From positions 1 to 64,000 of IMG/VR virus record IMGVR_UViG_3300037140_000174: DNA of 64,000 nt; one strand, written 5' to 3'. Each line of letters opens with the position of its first letter. The stretch's first letter is position 1. The position numbers were made by a program, and so were the translations under genes. This document shows, piece by piece, positions 41,633 to 48,567 of this stretch. Source of the stretch: a virus. The notes beneath the pieces are model-generated. The model was not told the origin of the DNA, did not search any database, and worked only from the letters and a program-made list of their open reading frames with translations.

Positions 41633-42268
41633 ATGAAACTAAAACCTAACCAAAAATGGACTCAAGACGTGGTTGATGAAGTCAGGGCTTGTGCAGCTAG
41701 AACCCTGTCTTCTGGGGAAACTGCAAAATACATTAGCGATAAACTTGGAAAGTATCTTTCACGAAACACTATTATTGGGATTGCTATGCGAGCAAAACCA
41801 GTAATCACTTTTGGTGCTCGTCCGCCTCGTGGTGGTAAGAAACGGCAAAAAGTAATTACGCTAACGGCACCCAAGAAAATTGAACTTAAAAAGGAGACCG
41901 TTAACAACTCTGGTATGAAAGCCATCAACATCAGGCGTAAGCGTGCCAAACTTCTTGAAGAATTACCTGCTGAGATAGTTGTTGCACCGGAGCCTATTGT
42001 TGTTGATGAAGATAAAGCTTGCACAGTATTGGATCTTACATCCAAAAATTGTCATTACCCGATGTGGGGTGAAACCGCAGGACCTTATGTGTTCTGTGGG
42101 TTGCCAACGGCAAAGAAGCCTTACTGTGCTGTTCACAGGCGAATCGCTGGACGTCAATACAATACTTCTAAACGTGACCCATCAGCGTCCTTGACGGCAG
42201 TAATAGTGCCTGAGAAGCCGCCAAAGTCCAAGGACGAATGGTCAACCATGAATACCCGCTTACGCTGA
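41633..42268 (+). CDS. gcrA: GcrA-family cell-cycle regulator
   Basis: A 211-residue protein of the alphaproteobacterial GcrA family, which binds sigma70 RNA polymerase and methylated promoters. The N-terminal helix-turn-helix (WTQDVVDEVRACAARTLSSG, KLGKYLSRNTIIGIAMRAK) matches the GcrA start, and the C-terminal Cys/His module (KNCHYPMWGE, YVFCGLP, KKPYCAVHRRIAGRQY) matches its end. The linker is basic. GGAG six bases before ATG 41633 favours it over ATG 41621. Its 3' end overlaps the convergent sbcC-like gene by 115 bases. It may redirect host transcription. Confidence 0.85.
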   Translation: MKLKPNQKWTQDVVDEVRACAARTLSSGETAKYISDKLGKYLSRNTIIGIAMRAKPVITFGARPPRGGKKRQKVITLTAPKKIELKKETVNNSGMKAINIRRKRAKLLEELPAEIVVAPEPIVVDEDKACTVLDLTSKNCHYPMWGETAGPYVFCGLPTAKKPYCAVHRRIAGRQYNTSKRDPSASLTAVIVPEKPPKSKDEWSTMNTRLR

Positions 42269-43740
42269 TCTGAAGCACGTTCGGCTAGCGTTTCAGCTAG
42301 ATCAAGAACGCCTGTTGGGCTTAAATGTGCGCTGGGTTCATCAAAAAATTCTATGGAGTTGATGAGCCCAGCCTTTTCCATGATTAGATTCGCTAACCCC
42401 AAATCACCGGCTAGGCTCAACCGCTGAATCTCACCCCCGGACCAGGCTTCAAACTTAACTGGTTCTGCGTGCCCTGGGGAACGGATCAGGACTACAAAGC
42501 CTTTGGTGATGCCACCCGACTTGTTTTCCCGCTCAATGTCAAATTCTACAGCCCAATCAGTGAGCCCAAGATTGGCTAGATTGTTGTTTACCTCGATTTC
42601 AAGCTGACGAAGTGATTCCTCAACAATAATAAGCCGAATACGCTTGAACCCAGTGACCCAGAAGCTGACAGCTACGTGCTCTTCCTCAACTTTAGTTATC
42701 TGCTGGGCTATAGATTCAATTTTATCTTTTACAGCCTTTAAGCTGGAACGCTTCTCAGCTATCAGTGTTGAGAAGTGATTCTCACGTTTCATCTCTTTTG
42801 AAATTGAAGACTTCAAGTCACTGATTTGGGATTCACGGTCTTGTTCCCAGCGTGTAAGCCTGCGAAGCTTATCCTCAAAATCGGATTTGTTTTGCTGAAT
42901 TGCTTTTAAGTCGGGATTTGGTACTTTCTGATTGCAGGTCGGGCACAAGCCTTTGCCAGCGTGCTTTGCAATCCTAGCCTCTAAGCTAATTAGAACTTTT
43001 TTGACGTCCTTAATCTCTTTTTCTTGGTTATCCTTTATGATTAAGGATAACTGCCGCTCAAGATCCTTGATTGCAGCATTTTGGTTCTCAGTGAAATTGG
43101 CTTCCTTATCCTTAAGGATTGAGATATCGTCCTTGATCGTTTCAATCTGACCCTTATGCTTGGCTAAGATCAGTTGGAATTGTGACTTCTCAGCAGCTAG
43201 TTCCTTTGCTTTGTCATCTGCAAGCTTGCTCTTATCCAGCCAATAATCAAGTTCCAGGATTTCTGAGAACAGGGTCAGCTTATCAGCAGGTTTGAGATCA
43301 AAAAATGAATCCCCGAACTGTGGCAGGATAACTGAATGGACAAAAGCTTCAGGAGTCAGCCTGAGGTACTTTTGTAGCCCGTCCTGCTCAATAGGGCGGT
43401 CACTGGCTGCGTCTGCTTCGAGCGTCAGCCCATTAGGGCTTTGGCTTCGGCGCACCCTGAGCCTTTTGTGGCCTATTGTGAGGGTGACGGTTACGGAACA
43501 GCTTTTGGCCCCCCAAGAAACTACATCACCAGCCTTAAGGCCTCTTAGTGTCCGGCCGTATAGGCACCAAAAAATAGCATCTAACAGTGATGATTTCCCA
43601 CACCCATTGGTTTCTAGCCGTGGGTTATCTTCATTGCGCCCGGTGAGGCTATATAAGCCACTTCGTTTTGGCACTTTAAAGACATGTTCCCCAACATATG
43701 ATCGAAAATTATCCAATATTACTTCATGGATATCAAACAA
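42154..43740 (-). CDS. sbcC: SbcC/Rad50-type recombination ATPase
   Basis: A 528-residue SMC-like ATPase (T4 gp46 type). Walker A is TNGCGKSSLLDAIFWCLYG (about residue 45), a coiled coil carries the zinc hook GLCPTCNQ (about 267-274), and the ABC signature WSGGEIQRLSLAGDLGLANL precedes Walker B SIEFFDEPSAHLSP. It works with the SbcD nuclease on DNA ends. It begins at TTG 43740 with GGAAG upstream, overlapping the sbcD end. Short for SbcC, as in phages. Confidence 0.9.
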   Translation of the reverse strand: MFDIHEVILDNFRSYVGEHVFKVPKRSGLYSLTGRNEDNPRLETNGCGKSSLLDAIFWCLYGRTLRGLKAGDVVSWGAKSCSVTVTLTIGHKRLRVRRSQSPNGLTLEADAASDRPIEQDGLQKYLRLTPEAFVHSVILPQFGDSFFDLKPADKLTLFSEILELDYWLDKSKLADDKAKELAAEKSQFQLILAKHKGQIETIKDDISILKDKEANFTENQNAAIKDLERQLSLIIKDNQEKEIKDVKKVLISLEARIAKHAGKGLCPTCNQKVPNPDLKAIQQNKSDFEDKLRRLTRWEQDRESQISDLKSSISKEMKRENHFSTLIAEKRSSLKAVKDKIESIAQQITKVEEEHVAVSFWVTGFKRIRLIIVEESLRQLEIEVNNNLANLGLTDWAVEFDIERENKSGGITKGFVVLIRSPGHAEPVKFEAWSGGEIQRLSLAGDLGLANLIMEKAGLINSIEFFDEPSAHLSPTGVLDLAETLAERASDQRKRVFMVDHSSLDFGGFSGTITAVKDADGSRLEVLY

Positions 43741-44719
43741 GCAGTTTACTTCCAGCTTTTTTGATGTTATTCGCTACTTTCTCGGCTTTACAGAAGTCAG
43801 TAAACACTTCCTCACGGGTTCGTGAAGTGCCCGGCTCAAGCTTCGTTCGTTCTTTGCGCTTTGAAGGGGCTACTTTCAGATCAACCCCATATACGTCCAC
43901 ACCCATTTCCGCACAAGCTTCTAAAGCACGCCGTTTGTGAGCAGCCCATTCAACGACTTCTTCTCGTGCTAATTCAATCATGACCTTGACTTGATCCCCT
44001 TCACGCAGGTCTTCGTTATCAAGTATCTCATCTGCGTCATGAATTTGCAGCACCCATTTATGAGGCGCTGGAAAGTACAGGTTCTGTTCCTTGCCATTTT
44101 TAATGATCAATACTCTTGGAGAAAAATCATCTCCGAATCTTACATGGTAGGGAGCCCCCACATAAGTTATGCCGCCCACCCGTTGTGGTCGGTGTATGTC
44201 CCCTGCCCAGGCACCTAGGGGTCGTTTTGTCTCAATAGCTGCTGCGCTCAAGCCCGACAAACGGGCTCCTGTTTCAGCAATGGCCCCGTCTAACGCCTGA
44301 TGAAGAACTACTCCTGGAGCTTTATCAGGAATTATGCTGGCAGTCTTATCCAAAGCTTGTTGGTTCGGTTGATGTGGAATCATAGCCATTCCATGCTCTT
44401 TAAGGAATGTGGGCTCAACTACGAACTCAACCCCTTCGATGCAATTCAAGAACTTAAAATAAGGATTGTCTGGGTCGATAAAGTCATGATTACCCTTGAG
44501 GATGTAGATTGGTGGCTTCAGCCCAATCAGTTCGTCAATTATCCTGTTTACTAGCTTTGACGAATGTTTATCCTTTTTCTCCGTAATGTCACCAAGTATA
44601 AAGGTAGCCGTGGTGTTGTATTTCTGTTGCTGCTTCGCGAGCCACTGGAATAGTTCAAATCGGTGCTCATCCCGAGCACGATCGCTTAAATGCAAATCTG
44701 AAGTTATCAGCCAAGTCAC
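43733..44719 (-). CDS. sbcD: SbcD/Mre11-type nuclease
   Basis: A 328-residue metallophosphoesterase nuclease (T4 gp47 type). Motifs are ITSDLHLSDRARDEHRFE, FILGDITEKKDKHSS, YILKGNHDFIDPDNP and, later, GAWAGDIHRPQ followed by ITYVGAPYHVRFGDD. It forms an end-processing complex with the SbcC-like ATPase. It starts at GTG 44719, with GAGG upstream and GTGA overlap with the stop of the preceding gene. Confidence 0.9.
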   Translation of the reverse strand: MTWLITSDLHLSDRARDEHRFELFQWLAKQQQKYNTTATFILGDITEKKDKHSSKLVNRIIDELIGLKPPIYILKGNHDFIDPDNPYFKFLNCIEGVEFVVEPTFLKEHGMAMIPHQPNQQALDKTASIIPDKAPGVVLHQALDGAIAETGARLSGLSAAAIETKRPLGAWAGDIHRPQRVGGITYVGAPYHVRFGDDFSPRVLIIKNGKEQNLYFPAPHKWVLQIHDADEILDNEDLREGDQVKVMIELAREEVVEWAAHKRRALEACAEMGVDVYGVDLKVAPSKRKERTKLEPGTSRTREEVFTDFCKAEKVANNIKKAGSKLLV

Positions 44720-45183
44720 TTCTTGGTCATCCTCAAAAGCATGGCGTTACTTCTAGCTAGGTTTTGAGACAATTGACCTGTTCTGTTTCTCATGGTTGTG
44801 CTTATGATCTCACCCATCATTCCAGCCCCTTGTTTGACTGGTTTCCAAATTTTTAGGTTCTTACCAGAGGTAAGATAACCCAATCCTGATGGTTTATATA
44901 AACACTTATCCGGCCATTCGGGTTCAAGCTTATTGAGTGAATAACTTTCATATTCAGGAACTGATCGCATCCTGATGAATTGATCGTCAGCAATTAGGGC
45001 CTGCATAGGTTTACCCATATGAAGGCCAACACGCATCCTGATTAGGATTGTCTCTCGAAAACCTTTTAACCTAAGCGGTATTTCACCCCTATTGTTAGAC
45101 TCAAAGTGAGCCCATGTCATGCCCTTTGATCGGCGCATTTCCCTTTCAATTTCTTCAGCGGTTCTCATCTCTTTGGTTTCCAT
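44716..45183 (-). CDS. Unknown early protein carrying a capsid-arm-like C-terminus
   Basis: A 155-residue protein. Residues about 20-118 are a copy of the 45165 protein: MTWAHFESNNRGEIPLR, MRVGLHMGKPMQALIADDQF and KIWKPVKQG against FSWDHFENTHRGEIHTR, MRVGLFLGRPVQAIIFRGHI and ALWKPKR. Residues 125-155 are absent from that copy and align without gaps to residues 9-39 of the major capsid protein (18 of 31 identical, most others conservative). The gene lies between a paralogue and sbcD on the early strand. The fold and role of the main domain are not recognised. Confidence 0.75.
   Translation of the reverse strand: METKEMRTAEEIEREMRRSKGMTWAHFESNNRGEIPLRLKGFRETILIRMRVGLHMGKPMQALIADDQFIRMRSVPEYESYSLNKLEPEWPDKCLYKPSGLGYLTSGKNLKIWKPVKQGAGMMGEIISTTMRNRTGQLSQNLARSNAMLLRMTKK
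44719..44811 (-). other. 31-residue segment matching the major capsid N-arm
   Basis: EIISTTMRNRTGQLSQNLAR plus 11 more residues here versus EIVTTTLRNRTGELADNMSR plus 11 in the capsid protein (nucleotides 15189-15281). Only about half the bases agree by hand count and the arginine codons differ (AGA/AGG here, CGN there), so it is not a recent DNA copy. The match ends exactly at the stop codon. Confidence 0.85.
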
Positions 45184-45539
45184 AGGGCAGTGAAGTGTTT
45201 CGGTGATTTGGGTGATTGTTTCCAGTCGTTAGGATATAAATTGTCATTGGGACAATTTGGGTTCAATTTAGTCAGCACACACTTATCGTCAATATAGTGT
45301 TGTGCTGATTTAGTTCGGATTATGTGCCCCCGAAATATAATGGCCTGTACTGGCCTTCCAAGGAACAACCCAACTCTCATATAGAAGGTATAACCGCGTG
45401 TGTGAATCTCACCCCTATGAGTGTTCTCAAAATGATCCCAGCTAAAATACTGACCAAGAATTGTCTCGATAGCTTCGATAAGATTCTTCTCATGCTCCTC
45501 TTTTGCGGCTTCCCAGTAGGCTAAGGCGGAATCGCGCAT
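45165..45539 (-). CDS. Unknown early protein, paralogue of the 44716 gene
   Basis: A 124-residue protein. After a helical start (YWEAAKEEHEKNLIEAIETI) it has FSWDHFENTHRGEIHTRG, MRVGLFLGRPVQAIIFRGHI and a Pro/Asn-rich end closing with ALWKPKR. The same blocks occur in the next gene, so the pair arose by duplication. It overlaps both the nuclease before it and its paralogue. Function unknown; composition suggests a beta-rich domain. Confidence 0.65.
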   Translation of the reverse strand: MRDSALAYWEAAKEEHEKNLIEAIETILGQYFSWDHFENTHRGEIHTRGYTFYMRVGLFLGRPVQAIIFRGHIIRTKSAQHYIDDKCVLTKLNPNCPNDNLYPNDWKQSPKSPKHFTALWKPKR

Positions 45540-46027
45540 TTTAGAAAATCCTCGAAAAGCACTACCCTCAGGTTCATTTTTGGTACGATGATGATTGAGT
45601 ACTTCGGTAGCTGAAGCGCCTCAATGCCGGCCAAGGTTAAACAGGCTACGGTTGGCTGTCTATTTTGTTTTGCGATAAGCAGTGGTAATTTGCCATATCG
45701 CTTAGCCTGCATCTTAGCTTCGTTCCAGAAGTCAACTAAGTGTCCTCGGTTACTCAACAAACCAACATAGTCTAGGTTCGCGTATGCCTTTACCTCTACC
45801 ATGAATTTAGAGATGAAAATGTGGCCAGCAGGATGGATACAGGATATATCCCCAGCCTGTGCCGCCATACGCTTCCCTTTGGCGTGAGCCACTGTGGAGC
45901 GCCCACCACTAGTTGCGCTTCTCCAAAACACATCCTCCTGTTTGCCATCAGTTATCCACATAGATAATTTTGTGCATATTAATCTTTCAAATGAAGAACC
46001 CTTCCTTTTTCCTCCTCCAGAAATCAT
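45521..46027 (-). CDS. PDDEXK-type nuclease (Holliday resolvase-like)
   Basis: A 168-residue protein. GKRKGSSFERLICTKLSMWI gives the conserved Glu of the first helix, FWRSATSGGRSTV follows, then AAQAGDISCIHPAG and FMVEVKAY hold the Asp and ExK residues of the PD-(D/E)xK core. Phages use such enzymes for branched-DNA cleavage. ATG 46027 overlaps the stop of the homing endonuclease gene (ATGA); a TTG at 46042 is an alternative. Confidence 0.75.
   Translation of the reverse strand: MISGGGKRKGSSFERLICTKLSMWITDGKQEDVFWRSATSGGRSTVAHAKGKRMAAQAGDISCIHPAGHIFISKFMVEVKAYANLDYVGLLSNRGHLVDFWNEAKMQAKRYGKLPLLIAKQNRQPTVACLTLAGIEALQLPKYSIIIVPKMNLRVVLFEDFLKCAIPP
45952..45960 (+). promoter_or_regulatory. Consensus DnaA-box sequence TTATCCACA
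   Basis: A perfect 9-mer DnaA box within the nuclease gene. One box inside a gene is weak evidence of an origin, but the phage also encodes a lone DnaA DNA-binding domain (53882-54187). My scan for further boxes was not exhaustive. Confidence 0.25.
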
Positions 46028-46551
46028 AATACGTGCTTCCAATGATTTCCTTTTAATATGCTTCTTAAGGTTCCTCTAGAAATTTCAAATTTAGCAGCCA
46101 AATTCTCCTGACTTATCCAAATCCCACTATCCCGTATTTTTCTTATTTCGCGTACTTTCTCAGGGTTCAGCTTCGTCTTATGATTCTCAAACCATTTAAC
46201 TCCAGGCGGATTTTTATTCGTCCCATTTCTGACACTATCTTCATGATTGTGAGTCTGGGTCCCCCATTTCAGATTTATTTCTGAATTATTCTCTCTATTG
46301 TCATCCTTATGAAGGACGTATGGGTAACCATATTTATTTGGAACAAAATGTATCCCAACGAGGCGATGAACCATTATTTTTGTGCCTACGTTGTTCTTGT
46401 ATAGTGTTACATACCTATATCTGCACCTCGTTCCAGGACCTCCTGATTGTTTCTTAGGTTTATGGGTACCAACACATCTAACATTTCCAATGTTCGAAAC
46501 TTCATACAGCTTCACATAACCTTGAATTGGTACCCATCTTTCTTTGATCAT
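46024..46551 (-). CDS. HNH homing endonuclease with NUMOD4 motif
   Basis: A 175-residue selfish nuclease. The N-terminus RWVPIQGYVKLYEVSNIGNV is the NUMOD4 motif. The HNH core lies around MVHRLVGIHFVPNKYGYPYV and LHKDDNRENNSEINLKWGT, and a C-terminal helix-turn-helix (WISQENLAAKFEISRGTLRS) would bind DNA. It is AT-rich compared with its neighbours and overlaps the nuclease start by ATGA. Confidence 0.9.
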   Translation of the reverse strand: MIKERWVPIQGYVKLYEVSNIGNVRCVGTHKPKKQSGGPGTRCRYRYVTLYKNNVGTKIMVHRLVGIHFVPNKYGYPYVLHKDDNRENNSEINLKWGTQTHNHEDSVRNGTNKNPPGVKWFENHKTKLNPEKVREIRKIRDSGIWISQENLAAKFEISRGTLRSILKGNHWKHVL

Positions 46552-46557
46552 TTAAGG

Positions 46558-46986
46558 CTATCCCTCCCGCCAAGCAATGACCCCGGACGTAGAACGCGGC
46601 CTAGTTCGTACCGCGTGACTGTCATTGCCAGATATGGCTAGGACTACTCCAGGTTTGATCACTGCAATGACTTTGAAGACATGGTGGGGCATTACCCCAA
46701 TAACCCCAGGAGCTGGCCCAGGGGCTGCATGACCCCAATGTTCCCAATTGCGGGCGAGATTATACTCAACCCCAGGATCGCTGCCAACAAGTCTACGCAT
46801 TTCCCAGCCACACCAAGCGGAAGGCCGACCATCACGGCTTGCCACGGCAACTTGTGAAGAGTGATGTACAAGTAACTTGTAGTGAGCGTGGGCTACAACA
46901 AAACTCTTACCGTGATGGTGGTACTTATGAGCTTGTGCTCCTGAGCTAATGAAAAGCGCGAATAGGATCAAAACTACGGTCCGCAT
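46558..46986 (-). CDS. Exported CHAP-like protein
   Basis: A 142-residue protein with signal peptide VVLILFALFISSGAQA and a His-rich mature start (HKYHHHGKSF). The domain resembles small Cys/His amidases of the NlpC/P60 or CHAP type: PSAWCGWEMRRLVG gives the putative nucleophile Cys, and ISGNDSHAVRTRPRSTSGVI a His-containing strand. Such proteins cut peptidoglycan. GGAG precedes ATG 46986. An exported wall enzyme among replication genes is unusual; superinfection control or host-wall remodelling is possible. Confidence 0.6.
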   Translation of the reverse strand: MRTVVLILFALFISSGAQAHKYHHHGKSFVVAHAHYKLLVHHSSQVAVASRDGRPSAWCGWEMRRLVGSDPGVEYNLARNWEHWGHAAPGPAPGVIGVMPHHVFKVIAVIKPGVVLAISGNDSHAVRTRPRSTSGVIAWREG

Positions 46987-47027
46987 TCGTGTCTCCTTTT
47001 TAATGGTAACGGCCTGCCCCGGCAGCT

Positions 47028-47065
47028 TACGAGATGCCTAGTGATACTCTCTACGAGACGCCTAG
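47028..47065 (-). repeat. Pair of 14-base direct repeats in an intergenic region
   Basis: TACGAGATGCCTAG (47028) and TACGAGACGCCTAG (47052), one mismatch, 24 bases apart, in the 130-base gap between the RecA and CHAP-like genes. The gap also has GC-rich complementary stretches. It could be an operator, promoter or processing site. Confidence 0.5.
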
Positions 47066-47116
47066 ATCGTAAAGTGACCGTGAGCGGGGCCGGTCCAGGG
47101 CGTCTACCGTTTCGGT

Positions 47117-48139
47117 TTAACCATACTTTTTTCTTGTAGGCAAGAACGTGACTTCAATCTCAGACCAAGCCTTCTTAACCGCCTTTGACACCGAAGCTTG
47201 TTCTTTCCTGTAGTCAGTATTACTCAATTTATCAAGTTCTTTGAGGTAGTCCTTTACCTGTGCCTCAGAAAGGTCGATATCAGCTAATCGGCCCACTTTC
47301 TTCAGCCAATCAACTGATGCCCCCATATCGTCAATACCATAACCGAATATAAAATCGAATTCAGCTTCTCGGAATGGGAGCCCCACTTTGTTCTTCTTTA
47401 CCTTACCCTTTATCCCAACCCCGTAAGGACGCTCAACCTTCTTAATTGTGCGTTTGATTTGCCCCATATTGGCAAGCCACAGGATCTGACTTGCGTAGAA
47501 ATCCAATGCACGGCCACCTGAGCGTTTGTGCTTTTCCCCCATCATAGCTCCAATATTATCCCTGACCTGGGATATGATTAGGAGCAGCACTTTTGCCCGT
47601 TTAAGCTTTTCAGTAGTGGTTCTGAAGAACTGGCTTAGAGCCTTAGCCTTGGCTGTGCCATAGGTGCCCTTGCCAATGTCAGTTTCCATTTCAGTTTCAT
47701 CTGAAAGGGAATCAAGGCTATCAAGGATGTATATCCCAGGTTCACCACTTTTGATTTGTTTATCTAGGAACCTGTTTACGTCCCTGGCGAACTCTTCAAC
47801 CGTGACAAACGGATTATCAATATTGCCGAAATCAATCTTCTCTAACGGCAGGCCCATCGCAGCGGCATAGTCATGCTCAAAGGCAGCCTCAGCGTCGCGG
47901 TAAGCTGCAGCTCCACTGGGGTATGCCTGGACAAAATTGATCAATGCTTCAGTACCTAAGGCGGTTTTCGCGGTGCTCCGGTCACCCACAATGTTGGTGA
48001 CTTTCCCGAGAGCATATCCTCCTCCCAAGGCGCAATCAAGAACTGTGCAGCCAGATGGGATAAAGCTGATAGCTTCCTTATCTTCTGCGAAATAGGAGGT
48101 TTTCTCAGCTTTAAGTGTTGCCCTGGTTCTTTTGGCCAT
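47117..48139 (-). CDS. RecA/UvsX-like recombinase
   Basis: A 340-residue strand-exchange ATPase. SGCTVLDCALGGGYALGKVT leads to Walker A VGDRSTAKTA, where Ala replaces the usual Gly before Lys-Thr. Walker B is IYILDSLDSLSDE, then KALSQFFRTTTEKLKRAKVL, LLIISQVRDNIG and the GGRALDFYASQILWL segment. It works with the SSB and coiled-coil proteins encoded upstream. ATG 48139 immediately follows the stop of the previous gene. Confidence 0.9.
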   Translation of the reverse strand: MAKRTRATLKAEKTSYFAEDKEAISFIPSGCTVLDCALGGGYALGKVTNIVGDRSTAKTALGTEALINFVQAYPSGAAAYRDAEAAFEHDYAAAMGLPLEKIDFGNIDNPFVTVEEFARDVNRFLDKQIKSGEPGIYILDSLDSLSDETEMETDIGKGTYGTAKAKALSQFFRTTTEKLKRAKVLLLIISQVRDNIGAMMGEKHKRSGGRALDFYASQILWLANMGQIKRTIKKVERPYGVGIKGKVKKNKVGLPFREAEFDFIFGYGIDDMGASVDWLKKVGRLADIDLSEAQVKDYLKELDKLSNTDYRKEQASVSKAVKKAWSEIEVTFLPTRKKYG

Positions 48140-48140
48140 T

Positions 48141-48383
48141 TTATCCGAACTTTGGTGCTTTATCGTAAGCAACCTTGAATGTTTCAGTACACACTTTGAC
48201 TAACTGTTCTTCTGTCATCAATGAATCTACGGCAAGCACTGAGGCTACATCAAGCATGGCGATTGTGAATAAGCGTTGAAATTGCACACCATCCAAAGTG
48301 TTCCCATTTTGCAATTTCATGAAAAGAGCTTTTAACTCTTCGACCAATTCACAATGCACGTTGTATAGCTCACTTTCTTTCAT
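48141..48383 (-). CDS. Small helical early protein
   Basis: An 80-residue acidic, helical protein (LYNVHCELVEELKALFMKLQ, RLFTIAMLDVASVLAVDSLM). ATG 48383 overlaps the previous gene, and the recombinase follows directly. Function unknown; its place suggests a recombination accessory. Confidence 0.6.
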   Translation of the reverse strand: MKESELYNVHCELVEELKALFMKLQNGNTLDGVQFQRLFTIAMLDVASVLAVDSLMTEEQLVKVCTETFKVAYDKAPKFG

Positions 48384-48567
48384 CGTCACGCCTTTTCAAT
48401 AATTCAACCCAAGAAGTGAACCCAGCCCGTTCAATAAGCGCCGCTTGCTTTTCCCAACGCGCATAAGGAATCTCGTCATTCATGACTTCGTTGAGGGGGC
48501 GTTTGTCAGCCCATTCAGGGGTTCTCCCCGCCCTCCTCAACTGTTCTGTTCTGCGGTTAGTCGTCAT
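48370..48567 (-). CDS. Small basic early protein
   Basis: A 65-residue hydrophilic protein (TTNRRTEQLRRAGRTPEWAD, YARWEKQAALIERAGFTSWV). ATG 48567 lies inside the end of the SSB gene with GAGG nearby. No family recognised. Confidence 0.55.
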   Translation of the reverse strand: MTTNRRTEQLRRAGRTPEWADKRPLNEVMNDEIPYARWEKQAALIERAGFTSWVELLKRRDDERK

